DNA of 64,000 bases. Origin: Cervus elaphus. Taxonomy: Eukaryota; Chordata; Mammalia; Artiodactyla; Cervidae. The position numbers and the translations under genes were made by a program. Positions 46,552 to 57,976 of the stretch are shown piece by piece (within the stretch, counting starts at the first letter, position 1; every line of letters starts with the position of its first letter). The stretch is taken from the NCBI RefSeq assembly GCF_910594005.1, contig NC_057841.1:11207001-11271000 (forward strand). Reading direction: 5' to 3'. Under the pieces are notes generated by a model. It was not told the origin of the DNA, searched no databases, and was given only the letters and a program-made list of their open reading frames with translations.

Positions 46552-47657
46552 GGTTCTTCTGGGTTGGTGAGTTTGATGAGTTTGATGAGTGGAGTAAAGG
46601 AACCGAGCATGGCTCACTTTAGCTCCTGTTGCTTTTCCTCTTTACAAAGGCTGGCTGCACATACAAGGCACTCATTGTTTCTGGGGTAGGGTGTCTAGTT
46701 TTCAGCGATCTTGCTGACTAGGGGCTGACTTTGTTTTATCACAAAGTTCTCCAAACACTTCATCCCTAATCAAGTTGACATTCCAACAATTCTTTATTGA
46801 GTATGTGATCATTCACAAACAAGAGAGTAAACCATAATCTCAATAACGACTAGCAATATTTCTTCAACTCTCATAGGTGTTTTTAGAATGTTCATATTGA
46901 TGACCAACCTTTTTTATAATAATAGTAGCTACAAAAAAGCAAACTACTAAAAGTAAGCATTTTTAATGTGGTCCTTTTCCCCTTAAGGTCTAGAAAAACC
47001 TTGACTATATCAACTTTGCAGAGGAGCACAGATTCATGTAATTAAAATAATAATTAAAATGTGATATTACTTTAATAAAATAAAGGCTAACTAGAATATA
47101 GATACAATGATTAGATTTTCTTCCTTTTTCTCTCTATCTGGAGTTTAGAAATGAAGCATACATTTTTAGAAAATTTTTAATAGAAAACTATCAGGCAAAT
47201 GAAAGATTAAAGCTGGCTAAACAAATGATTATCATTTTGAATGAAGAGCAATATAGCAATCATGATGCTCTGCATTTTATGTTGGCTGCTTTAAACTATT
47301 ATTAAAAGTAGATGCTATAACATAAGATGAAAATTAAAATGAGTATTTGATAGCCTAGTAAGTATGACCAATACATTAATTAGAATTTATTTTAAACACA
47401 TTACCTGAAACTAGCAAACATCTCAACCTGAGCCACTAACTGTAGTTAGATGGATAGCTAGATAGATTTATATAAAGCACAATTTTTAAACACTAAACAC
47501 ATTCTGTATTTATTACTATATTCATACAAGTCAGATAAAAGAAGAGCAGGCACTTTACATAATGAAATTTAATGATGACACCAAAGTATGTTGGCTACTT
47601 CAGACCAAACTACAGCGTAAAGAGGACAGAATGGCTTGGTTTATTTGCATTTCTGTA
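46552..47657. other. single-copy AT-rich DNA, no gene seen
   Basis: Nothing recognised. Confidence 0.5.
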
Positions 47658-47667
47658 ATGAATTTCT

Positions 47668-47856
47668 CCACTGGTGGCTCAGTGGTAGAGAATCTGCCTG
47701 CCAATGCAGGAGACCTGGGTTTAATCCCTGGGTCGGGAAGATGCCCTGGAGAAGGGCATGGCAACCCACTCCAGTATTCTTGCCTGGAGAATCCCATGGA
47801 CAGAGGAGCCTGGCAGGCTACAGTCCCTGGTGTAGCAGAGTCAGACATGACTGAGT
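47668..47856 (+). mobile_element. Bov-tA SINE with 10-bp TSD
   Basis: Forward copy from 'ccactggtggctcagtggtag' to 'gtcagacatgactgagt', missing the first head bases. A perfect flank ATGAATTTCT at 47658-47667 and 47857-47866. All frames in this interval are SINE-derived. Confidence 0.94.
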
Positions 47857-47866
47857 ATGAATTTCT

Positions 47867-48181
47867 AGAAAAATCAAGTGACCCTTGCCCTGTCTAGGAA
47901 ACAGATTTATCTATACAATTGTATTGGTCTATTAACCATGAGTTAAGCATCCCACTGTGTCATGCATCACACTAAACTGCCTTCATAGATGGAGTAAACT
48001 CAGCATGCCGCTCCAAGATCCCTTTTCTCAACCTCCTTCAGCATCAGCGCATCCAACCCATTTATGCTGGGATAATTACAAGGGTTTGACAAAATCCTTT
48101 GGGAGGCAGTCATGTGAGCCAGGTTACATCCCTCTTTTTCCAGGTCTCAGTATTCAGCCACTAGACCTTTTCTAACAGCCC
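47867..48181. other. single-copy DNA, no gene seen
   Basis: Nothing recognised. Confidence 0.5.
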
Positions 48182-48193
48182 TCTCATCGTGTG

Positions 48194-48426
48194 TGTGTGT
48201 GTGTGTGTGAGAGACCACACGTGCGCATGTGCTCAGTCATGTCCAACTCTCTGTGACCCCTTGGACTGTAGCCCACCAGGCTCCTCTGTCCATGGGATTC
48301 TCCAGGCAAGAATCCCAGAGTCGGTTGCCATTTCCTTCTCCAGGGATCTTCCCAACCCAGGAATTGAACCCGTGTCTCGTACATCTCCTGCATTGGTAGG
48401 CAGATTCTTAACCACTAGGGAAGCCT
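48194..48426 (-). mobile_element. Bov-tA SINE with TG tail and TSD
   Basis: Reverse copy with a TG microsatellite at its 3' (left) end, then 'gtgctcagtcatgtccaac', and the head 'cttaaccactagggaagcc' at the right. It has the extra 'gtctcgtacatctcctgc' head insertion also present at 16.9 kb. Flanks TCTCATCGTGTG (48182-48193) and TCTCATCTTGTG (48427-48438), 11 of 12 matching. Confidence 0.94.
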
Positions 48427-48438
48427 TCTCATCTTGTG

Positions 48439-50592
48439 TTAATCTATTACCTGAACAGTTATTCCCAGCAGTCATTCCTTACGCTTGTGGATATTCTTCT
48501 TTTGAATGATTAGGAGAGTTTCTCATCATTACAGTTTATACATGGAACTGTAAAAGTAAGTAAATTACAGTTTATTGTATAGCCCCTTTTCTTCCAAAAC
48601 GAGAGGAGAATGATGTTTCCAAGCGTGAAAGACACCTTGTTTTAAGACACCTACTCCTTTGTGGTGATAATATGGTCTAAGGCGCATCATTCTGGTGCAG
48701 CTCAGCTGTTTTCTGACGGTCGGAACCCCACATGGGCCATTCTCAGTGAACTTGCACTCTGCACCTCAGCTCCACCCACACCCTCACCCATTCCTAAATG
48801 GGTGCGGGAAACTGGAACCACCCAGGGATCAACAGGCAGTCCATCTGAACAGCCCTTTCACTTAAGTATGGCAACCATCAAGTTTTACTGACATTTTTGT
48901 CATGCAATGTTAGAATGACATTTTTGTTTGATTTGTTAGAATCAAAGAGAGCAAAGCTTCATTGGGCAGTAGTGATATTTTGATGGTAAAGCGGCCCATA
49001 TCTTTAATTTTATGTTCTCCCATTTCCAGAGTCCAATAGCTACTACTAGTACTTGATACCTTTAGCAGCATCACAAATGAACGCTACATTTCCTGAACGT
49101 TATATAATTTATTTGTATTTGTTAAAAGACAGACACTAACAGGCATAAGGTTATTGTTCAACTGAATTGATTTTCTCAACCAGAAAGAATTTTCAACATT
49201 TTACCTTGAGCTGGAATCTGGAGAGTTCCAAAAATGCAATTCCCAATGGTCTTTCAACATCATTTTTTTCACAGCACACTAGTAAGAAGTTATGGGACTG
49301 GAAACATTTCCTCGAGTATCATTAGGGAAAATTAATGTGGTTATATTCTTATAACTTCTCACTTTCACTCTAAAGTTCCTTAAATTTCCCTGGGTTTTAA
49401 ACTTTTTAAATTTTCCTAGATGCCAATTATTTTAATATGCTTTCATTCCAAGTTCCCCTCTAAACTTGAAGAGATAAATTAGATTTATACAACTATCTTC
49501 TGAAATAATGAACAGTATTTAGAAGCTTTTTCTAATTTTCCATAAAAATATCTTTCCTCCTTCAATACTTTCCTAAAGCTTATTTTTCTACAGATGATTA
49601 AGAACAAATGGAATATATAATGATTGTTAAATGAAGCTGAAATATAGCCTTATACAACAGCATCACTTATATGTAGCAAATTTGAGTGATTTACTAGATT
49701 GAAATGCAATATATGTTGTACTACAAATGATAAAATATTTCCAAGTTAGAAAGCAACTGATTTCTATGTCCCTCTTAATAAAAGAATGAATTTAATGATG
49801 TCGAGACTTAGAATTTTATATTTTTTGTCAAATTCCAAAATCAAAATTACTAAAACCTAACCAGATCATATTGAAATATTTCAAAGTAATTATTTCATCA
49901 TACTGTATGATGAAATTTTAAGTTGCTTTTGTTATTTTATTATGTAGTTAAAATGAACAAAGGAACTGATAAGGGCACACCAGTGAGAAAGAATTAAAAA
50001 AAAATCAAAGGATAGTTTAAGCTTCAGTTTTAGCATTGAGGCAGAACCACGGAGGAGGCAATGAGACAGCATCTGAAGATCAGACACGACTTCACGGCTT
50101 TGAACTCTGTCCCGCTCTGTAACATAAAGGTAGCTTGTTTGGGTTTTTTGAAACTAAATTCTTTGAAACACAGGTTGAATGCAGACTGGCATTCTAGACT
50201 CTATTGCAAAAATGTATTAATTTAGGTTCTAAGGACATATTGGCAGCACAGTAAGAAAGGCTCAGGAAAACTAAAGGGACATTCACTCATTTTCCAGATT
50301 GAGTCCATATTCTAAGAAGGTGTGTGATTACAGAAAAATAAGAGGGAAAGAAAGGGCTTGGAAATAAAGGAAAAAAAATAATGTATCTTATTGAGCAAGT
50401 CTATTTATGAGGCAAATGATGTGCTGGAGGCTTTCTGTGAACTGCTTTAAACTGTTTCACATCTCCACCTCTGGAAGGAAGGGCTGATTCAGGCCCTCAT
50501 CCATCCATCTGCCTCCTCTGGCACACTGCTTCCTATCCTTGAAGACAGACCTTTTTTTCTTATTTTTTCTCATTAGCACTGTGTAAGCACTC
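48439..50592. other. long single-copy stretch
   Basis: About 2.15 kb with no transposon recognised. 48660-48890 is GC-richer. Two adjacent short palindromes lie at 49871-49916. No coding signal. Confidence 0.45.
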
Positions 50593-50770
50593 GCTGTGGG
50601 TTGAATTGTGTCCCTGAGACCCTCAGCATCGCAAGATGTGATCTTACCTGGAAATGGAGTTTGTACAGAGATAAGAAAGGCGAGGTTGTCTGGGGGCCCT
50701 CACCCAGTAAGACTGGTATCCTTGGACACAGTGGGGGAAGGAGAGGGTGGGATGAATGGAGAGCAGCATG
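50593..50770 (+). repeat. old LTR fragment (MaLR/ERVL-type)
   Basis: 'gggttgaattgtgtccctgag', 'gatgtgatcttacctggaaatgg' and 'agtaagactggtatccttgg' match the common 5' part of old mammalian LTRs of the MaLR/ERVL group. Truncated; the subfamily is uncertain. Open frames on both strands are chance. Confidence 0.5.
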
Positions 50771-50775
50771 GAAAC

Positions 50776-51009
50776 ACACACATTACCATATGTAAGGCGT
50801 GCAGTGGGAATTTGCTATATGATGCAGGGAGCTCACCTCGGCGCTCTCTGACAACTTAGAGGTGTGGGATGGGGTGAGAGGTAGGAGGGAGGTTCGAGAA
50901 GAAGGGGACGTGTGTAAACCCACGGCTGATTCATGCTGATATCTGGCAGAAACCAGCACAATATTGTGAAGTGATTAGCCTCCAATTCAAAATAAGTAAA
51001 TTTATAAAA
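50776..51009 (+). mobile_element. ruminant L1 3' end
   Basis: 'cacattaccatatgtaaggc', 'gtgggaatttgctatatgatgcagg', 'gaggtgtgggatggggtgag', 'ctgattcatgctgatatctggc' and 'gtgattagcctccaattc' are the characteristic tail of the ruminant L1 (L1-BT type). 5'-truncated to about 235 bp, with an A-rich end. Confidence 0.88.
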
Positions 51010-51177
51010 AGGGGTAAATTCAGACACACTGAGGAAGAAAATCATGTGCTTCTCTTTGTGTATAATAAACCTTTTAATGTTAATAATTAGAGTATATTTC
51101 ATTTAAATGTATTCCAAATTTGAAAATAATTTTATTAAACTTAACACAGCAATTTTAGCTCAGGCTGTAGAATCAAG

Positions 51178-52615
51178 TGATGGAATTACAACTGAGCTAT
51201 TTCCAGTACTAAACACGATGCTGTGAAAGTGCTGCACTCAATATGCCAACAAGTTTGGAAAACACAGCAGTGGCCACAGGACTGGAAAAGGTCAGTTTTC
51301 ATTCCAATCCTAAAGAAAGGCAATGCCAAAGAATGCTCAAACTATCCACAACTGCACTCATCTCACATGTTAGTAAGGTAATGCTCAAAATCCTTCAAGC
51401 AAGGCTTCAACAGATGTGAACCATGAACTTCCAGATGTTCAAGCTGGATTTAGAAAAGGCAGAGGAACCAGAACTCAAACTGCCAACATCCATTGGACCA
51501 TCAAAAAAGGAAGAGAGTTTCAGAAAAACATCTACTTCTGCTTTATTGACTATGCCAAAGCCTTTTACTCTGTGGATCACAACAAACTGTGAAAAATTCT
51601 TCAAGAGATGGGAATATCAGACCACCTGACCTGCCTCCTGAGAGATCTGTATGCAGGTCAAGAAGCAACAGTTAGAACTGGACATGGAACAATGGACTGG
51701 TTGCAAATTGGGAAAGGAGTGCATCAAGGCTATATATTGTCACCCTGCTTATTTAACATATAGGCAGACTACATCATGCAATATGCTGGGATGAATGATG
51801 CACAAGCTGGAATCAAGATTGCTGGGAGAAATATGAACAACCTCAGATACACAGATGACACCACCCTTATGGCAGAAAGTGAAGAAGAACTAAAGAGCCT
51901 CTTGATGAAAGTAAATGAGGAAAGTGAAAAACCTGGCTTAAAATCCAACATTCAAAAAATGAAGATCATGGTATCCAATGTCATCACTTATGGCAAATAG
52001 ATGGGAAAACAATGGCAACAGTGACAGACTTTATTTTCTTGGGCTCCAAAATCACTGCAGATGGTGACTGCAGCCATGAAATTAAAAGACACTTACTCCT
52101 TGGAAGAAAAGCTATGACCAACCTAGACAGCATATTCAAAAGCAGAGACATTACTTTGCCAACAAAGGTCCGTCTGGTCAAGGCTATGGTTTTTCCAGTG
52201 GTCATGTGAGAGTTGAACTATAAAGGAAACTGAATGCCAAAGAATTGATGCTTTTCAACTGTGGTGTTGGAGAAGACTCTTGAGAGTCCCTTGGACTGCA
52301 AGGAGATCCAACCAGTCCATCCTAAAGGAGATCAGTCCTGGGTGTTCACTGGAAGGACTGATGCTGAAGTTGAAACTCCAATACTTTAGCCACCTGATGC
52401 GAAGAAATGACTCATTGGAAAAGTCCCAAATGCTGGTAAAGATTGAAGGCAGGAGGAGAAGGGGACGATAGAGGATGAGATGGCTGGATGACATCACCGA
52501 CTCGAGGGACATGAGTGTGAGCAAGCTCCGGGAGTTGTTGATGGACAGGGAGGCCTGGCGTGCTGTGGTCCATGGGTTTGCAAAGAGTAGGACTCAACTG
52601 AGGGACTGAACTGAA
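51178..52615 (+). mobile_element. BovB LINE, 5'-truncated copy with broken reverse transcriptase, 13-bp TSD
   Basis: The longest BovB in the window, 1438 bp. It covers the C-terminal half of the reverse transcriptase and the 3' end. Frame-shifted pieces are readable: 51423-51629 overlaps the 'FRKGRGTRTQTANIHWT'-type palm region in another frame; 51776-52000 includes NMNNLRYTDDTTLMAESEEEL, where YTDD is the catalytic palm motif in place of the usual [FY]xDD; 52012-52209 includes ADGDCSHEIKRHLLLGRKAM. Stops and indels separate them, so it is dead. Perfect flanks CTGTAGAATCAAG at 51165-51177 and 52616-52628. Ends in the BovB repeat 'actgaactg'. Confidence 0.96.
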
Positions 52616-52628
52616 CTGTAGAATCAAG

Positions 52629-53903
52629 ATCAATTCTATTTGTTTGGAAAATATAGATGTTGATGTAATGCAATGTTTCATAACACTAGGGTCCTCAGGT
52701 TGTTCTATTAGAAAAGGTACTGTGGTAAAATAAATGAGATAAAGTTTAATGTTCTATTCTCTAATTTTTGTTTATTTAAAATTTCCTAAACTTCATAGAT
52801 AATAGAATCTCTTTTGTGAGTAGCAAACTATTATTATTCTATAAAACTAGAGTTTCAGGGTAGTTCCCAATTAGGAAAGATCTGATGAATGTATGTTTTA
52901 TCTCAACCAGAAGAAAAGGGAAATAGTGAATTATATGACCTCAGACACTGAAAACATCATACAATGACATACATATTGTCCATCTAATATTAATATACTT
53001 AAATATATTAATGTACCAAAATTAACATACCAAATATTATAATGTAAAAAGTTATACATTCACATTTTCTATATATATGCTCTCTTAAAAATTAGGTTTT
53101 ATAGTTATAAAACAATGGTTAGGGTTTAGAAACACTGTGTTAGAATTTATGCTTTGACTGACTTGCATGATTATCATGGAAATATCTGTCTGAATCTACT
53201 GAAAAAACACACAAAGATATAGAGCTGGGAATGCTCAAATAGAGAAATTTGACTTATTCTATACCTATACTTTAAATATTAGATGTCAGGATGAATCTGA
53301 GCAGCATTTTCATTTATACCCACTTATGCATCTTTAATAACCTGAGAAAGTGGCACATCTGAGTTTTTGATGGTCATGCCTTTGGATAGTTGTGTTGTTC
53401 AAAGTCATAGAAAAAAGAATTAGGCAATGGGAGTATAGGAATAAGTACAGATATACATATTATTCACAATTGTATTATTTAGCAATAGTTATAAAGGCAA
53501 GAGGTAATTCTTAAGTCTTAATACTTAATGGTAATAATTTCATGTGTTCTGTGACTTTAACTTCAAATTCACTTTCTGTGCTCTTCCATGTTTAGAACCA
53601 GAGAGAACATAAATATGAGAGTTACACTTGGATTATCAGAAGAGAGTGCTTCATGGATGATCTTCAAAGAATAGAAAGTACTTGAAAGTTAGCTCTTGAT
53701 TATGCATTTTGATGATTATTTCAATATTCTCTGTGATTATCAGAATATGAATCTATTATATATTTCCTTGACTCATTCAGCTACCTGTTGCTAACAAATT
53801 ATACTGTGAAATGTGACAATCTGTACATAGACACAGACACCAAACTAGCAGTCCAAGTGGCCTAATTTTTCTGCAGTGTGGTGGCTTAAAAAAGCAAATT
53901 ACA

Positions 53904-53937
<34 letters not shown>

Positions 53938-54100
53938 CACACACACACACAGTCACATACATATGTAATGTATGTATTATTATGAAAGAAAATACAGGAT
54001 TGAATTGGAACAATGATTCAAAGGAAAGTACATTCCCCAAAATTTTCAGCAGAAATGATAGAAAGGATCAAAATAAACTATTAACAGATCATGTGAATCT
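52629..54100. other. single-copy AT-rich DNA
   Basis: Very AT-rich. No transposon recognised except the microsatellite listed. Confidence 0.5.
53902..53952. repeat. compound (TA)n(CA)n microsatellite
   Basis: TA units interrupted by 'aca', passing into CA units. Length variation is likely. Confidence 0.9.
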
Positions 54101-54104
54101 GTTA

Positions 54105-54535
54105 GTCCCATACAAACTATTGTACATAAGCAACAAGGATCTACTATACAGCATAGGGAATTATAGTAAATATCTTACAACAAACCATAATGGAAAAGGA
54201 CCTTCAGTCTATATAACCCATGAACCTGAGTCACTGCCCTGCACAATTTAACAACACTGTAAACCAGCTCTGCGCTGTGTGCTCAAGCACTCAGCCATGT
54301 CTGACTCTTTGCAAACCCATGAACTATGGCCCGCCAGGCTCCTCTGTCCAAGTGGTTTTCCAGGCAATAATACTGGAGTGGGTTGCCATGTCCTACTCCA
54401 GGAGATCTTCCTGATCCAGGGATGGAACCTGGGTCTCCTGTGTCTCCTGCATTAGCAAGTAGATTCTTTACCACTGCGCCTCCTGGGAAGTCCATAAACC
54501 AACTGCACATCAACAATAATTATAAAAATTTTACA
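54105..54535 (+). mobile_element. L1 LINE 3' end, split by a Bov-tA SINE
   Basis: 'caacaaggatctactatacagc', 'agggaattatagtaaatatc', 'accataatggaaaagg', 'aacctgagtcactgccctgc' and 'aacaacactgtaaacca' are L1 3' end sequence. It resumes after the SINE with 'aaaccaactgcacatcaacaat' and an A-rich end. The inserted SINE is at 54270-54494. Confidence 0.87.
54270..54494 (-). mobile_element. Bov-tA SINE nested in L1
   Basis: Reverse copy, 'gtgctcaagcactcagccatg' to 'ccactgcgcctcctgggaag'. The duplicated L1 target TAAACCAGCT (54260-54269) / TAAACCAACT (54495-54504), 9 of 10 matching, shows it is younger than the L1. Confidence 0.93.
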
Positions 54536-55526
54536 GAGTATTACAACTGAAACACTGCAATTCAAAGTCAATTTCAGAAGGAGCTACAGTTGAATTTACA
54601 AGTTAAAAAGGTACAAAGTCATATAGAAATATGTAAAAACTGTGAAGACAGTAAAGAAATGGAGAAAGAAATAAAAATCTTTAAGTATCAGATAATATCT
54701 CATAGGACATCTTAGGGAAGCTATGATTATGAAGCAACGCTATGTATCTTGTCCAGTAATGTTCGGCCCACACATCTGGTTCCCAATATTAACATTTTTG
54801 TCTCTTAGCCACAGGCAGAGTGCTCTGTGCTTCAGCATCCATACTCAGGCTTGATCTCCAAGTCTCAAAAGTCGTGTGAAGAACATCCACTGAGATAGTA
54901 AGGCAATACTGATTGTAGTGTAAGTACAATAATGCCGGGCTCTCTGCACCCTGTTCATCCCAGGGGAGGACCCTTTAAAATGTGACTGTTCATCATCCAA
55001 TCAGGTGGAGAATACAGAACAGGCTAGGCTTCCTGCTGCCCTCCTCTGGGGTTTCCTCTCTGTTCATCTGACCTCATCTCTTGTTCCTCCCTTCCTTTTA
55101 CTTGCTGAATTTCACTCTTGTGATTTCACAAGGTGCACAGTCGTCAAAAGCTCTCCAACTGCTGGTCTAAGGAGATTTATTCCCTCTCAGGAAAACAATA
55201 TCCTAGGACTTGGCTCTCTCCAAGAGTCAAGCTTAAACGGAAGCTTTTTTGCTAATGTACACAGCATAAGCAATAACTCCATATTTAACATGCTACAACA
55301 CTGTTTTTTTTTTTTTCTATACTTGCTCCTAAGGCTCCAGCTTCCAGTCCACTCATGATCTGAGTTCCAAAACACAGCAGGAGATGAACTGATAACTGTT
55401 TCACTGCCCATGACAAGGATAGACAGCGTCCTTGCTGGGAGAGAAGGTGCTTTGCCTTAGCACAGGAAAGCCAATATTGTGTTCCCTATCACTTGCAATA
55501 TAAGATATACCCTAATATCAGTTTCT
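54536..55526. other. single-copy DNA, no gene seen
   Basis: The 117-codon plus-strand frame at 55005-55358 has a hydrophobic stretch (AALLWGFLSVHLTSSLVPPFLLLAE) but no other feature. No repeat is recognised. Confidence 0.4.
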
Positions 55527-55539
55527 ATATCAATATTTC

Positions 55540-55776
55540 CTGGAGAAGGGAATGGCAACCCACTACAGTATTCTTGCCTGGAGAATCCCAGGGACGGAGG
55601 AGCCTGGTGGGCTGCCATCTATGGGGTCGCATGCATGCATTGGAGAGGGAAGTGGCAACCCACTCCAGCGTTCTTGCCTGGAGAATTCCAGGGATGGGGG
55701 AGCCCAGTGGACTGCCATCTAAAGGATCGCACAGAGTCGGACACAACTGAAGCGACTTAGCCGCAGCAGCAGCAGC
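55540..55776 (+). mobile_element. Bov-A2 dimeric SINE with 13-bp TSD
   Basis: Two forward Bov-A monomers ('ctggagaagggaatggcaacc' to 'ggggtcgcatgcatgc', then 'ttggagagggaagtggcaacc' to 'gacttagccgcagcagcagc') without a tRNA-like head. Perfect flanks ATATCAATATTTC (55527-55539 and 55777-55789). Retained CpGs and a perfect duplication suggest a young insertion. Confidence 0.96.
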
Positions 55777-55789
55777 ATATCAATATTTC

Positions 55790-56149
55790 AAGTCACAGAT
55801 ACCTAGTTCAAATAAACATAAGAAAAATGTTTAAGTTTACCGAGACACGTCTGAGGAGTCCAGAGACACTCATGTCTTCAGAGATTACTCCTTCACGTAA
55901 AGAGAACTTTGCACATACTTCTGCACATCTTTCTGTGAGGTGGGGAGCCCAGCCTGACATTTCCACAGTGAGTGTGTAAGCTCGACTCTTCCTCTCATTG
56001 TCCAAATATCCATCCCATTGAAGAGTTCTGACAGACCATATGTGAGTAACATGCCTACTACCAGAGCCATTCACTCCACCAAATGAAACCCTACATGCAA
56101 CTAGGACAAGTCCTACGTCCTCCTTTGTGAGACAGTGGAAAAAAGCAGG
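55790..56149. other. single-copy DNA, no gene seen
   Basis: Nothing recognised. Confidence 0.5.
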
Positions 56150-56616
56150 TGTTATGATGACTGATTTTACACATCAACTTGAGTGGGCCATAGTACCCAG
56201 ATATTTGGTCAAACATGCCTGAATGCTCCTGGCAAAACTATTTTCAAATGAGATTAACATTTAGATCAGTATATTTTGAGTGAAGGAGATTACCACCATA
56301 ATACGAGTGGGTCTCTTCCAATCAGTTGAAGATCTTGAGATGAAAAAGACTGAGGCGTCTGAGAAAGGGAATCCTGCCAGCAGATCACTTTCAGACTCAA
56401 GTTGTGACATAACCTCTTTCCTGGGTCTCCAGCCTGCTCACTCTGCAGATTCTGGACTTAGCAGACTCTATAATCATGTGAGCCAATTCCCTGAAATCTC
56501 TCACCTCTCCCTCCCTCCATGTCCCTTTCTCCTCCTCTCTCTCTTCATATATAAATTTATATTCGATCATATTATCCCTACCAGTTCTGTTTCTCTGGAG
56601 AAGCCTCATAAATGCA
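56150..56616 (+). repeat. old mammalian LTR-like element (ERVL-type)
   Basis: Begins 'tgttatgatgactgattttac', then 'catcaacttgagtgggcc', 'acccagatatttggtcaaac', 'cctgggtctccagcctgc', 'ataatcatgtgagccaattcc' and 'cagttctgtttctctggagaagc'. I recognise this string order as a widespread mammalian LTR ending in 'tctctggagaaccctgactaataca'. The family label is uncertain and no paired LTR or internal sequence is seen. Confidence 0.55.
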
Positions 56617-57144
56617 TTAGGATTGGTAGGCCCACAGAGGCATAATTTACTGGGGGTGGGGCATAGCATATTTGGAGAGAATGCTGAGCAGAAAAAAACA
56701 CTCTAATTCCTCTGAAATATGCTAAGTACCACCCCAGACATATCAGATGACAAAACAAAGGGACATAACATGTTCCCTCAAAACTTTATTTTTAGATATT
56801 ATAAGATTTCCAGGAAAGGGATAAATATAAATAAAATTAATATGTATGCAGGCATATGAAAATTATACATAAATACCTCATTTTAAATATATGTACATTA
56901 AGAACTACAGATATATCTATTTGTGAGTTAATAGACATACACATATTTCCTAGTTCTGTCTTCTGAGAGGACCAGAATCAATGATGGTATAGGTAACAAC
57001 CATAATCTCCCACACACATGTTGCCCTCTAAACAGTATTCACATTAAAAGGAACCAGGGCTCTTTGGAGAAGTGGCTGATTCCAGGGCAGGAGAAGGGAA
57101 AGTCCAAGATGAGCCTGCAACATCATTTTGTGGTGTTAAAACAT
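56617..57144. other. single-copy AT-rich DNA, no gene seen
   Basis: Nothing recognised. Confidence 0.5.
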
Positions 57145-57351
57145 AGTGAAGTGAAGTTGCTCAGTCGTGTCCAACTCTTTGCAACCCCATGGACTGTAGC
57201 CTACCAGGTTCCACCGTCCATGGGATTTTCCAGGCAAGAACACTGGAGTGGGTTGCCATTTCCTTCTCCAGGAGATCTTTCTGACCCAGGGGTTGACCCC
57301 GGGTCTCCCGCATTGTAGGCAGATGCTTTACCATCTGAGCTGCCAGGGAAG
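57145..57351 (-). mobile_element. Bov-tA SINE
   Basis: Reverse copy, 'gtgaagtgaagttgctcagtc' to 'ccatctgagctgccagggaag', full length and well preserved. The duplication is not clear. The 65- and 84-codon frames are SINE-derived. Confidence 0.93.
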
Positions 57352-57553
57352 AGAACATTAAACAAAAGAGGGGGTGGGACAGGGAAAGGGCTTGTTAAAA
57401 GAATACAATGGCCAAACTGAAGGAGGTCCTAGTGGCCAGAGTTGAAACAATTTAAGGAAATAAACTGCTAAATATCCATGAGTCCAGAGAAATTAACAAG
57501 AGATAGCTCTTCCTTAAAATAGAATTCTAATTAATAGAAATAGGAAGTAGAAA

Positions 57554-57964
57554 GGGGCTTCCCTGGCGGCTCATATGGTAAAGAATCCGCCTGCAATGCA
57601 GAGGTGCAGGTTTGATCCCCAGGTCGGGAAGATCCCCTGGAGAAGGGAATGGCTACCCACTCCAGCATTCCTGCCTGGACAATCCCGTGGACAGGAAAGC
57701 CTGGTGGGCTACAGTCCATGGGGTCACAGAGAGTTGTACATGACTTAGTGACTGAACAACAACAATCCTGATGCTGGGAAAAAGTGAGGGCAGGAGGAGA
57801 AGCGGGCAACAGAGGATGAGGTGGCTGGATGGCATCACTGACTTAATGGACATAAGTTTGAGCAAACTCATGTGGGAGAGAGTGAAGGACAGGGGAGCCT
57901 GGCGTGCTATAATCCATGGGGTCACAAAGAGTGGGAAATGACTTAGCAACTGAACAACTGCAAC
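57554..57964 (+). mobile_element. composite Bov-tA + BovB 3'-end unit with one TSD
   Basis: A complete Bov-tA (57554-57766: 'ggggcttccctggcggctc' to 'gtgactgaacaacaac') runs directly into a BovB 3' end (57767-57964: 'cctgatgctgggaaaaag', 'gatgaggtggctggatggc', 'gacttagcaactgaacaac'). One pair of flanks AGGAAGTAGAAA (57542-57553) / AGGAAATAGAAA (57965-57976), 11 of 12 matching, encloses the whole 411 bp, so the two parts appear to have moved together, possibly as an ART2-like composite. Confidence 0.85.
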
Positions 57965-57976
57965 AGGAAATAGAAA

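Noticed and set aside
51776..52209. Reverse-transcriptase-like frames as a possible domesticated gene
   Set aside because: They are separated by stops and frameshifts, lie inside one BovB copy with flanking duplications, and lack the N-terminal half; an ordinary dead LINE.
55005..55358. 117-codon frame with a hydrophobic segment, possible secreted peptide
   Set aside because: No signal cleavage context, no homology recognised, ends in poly-T-derived phenylalanines; more likely chance.
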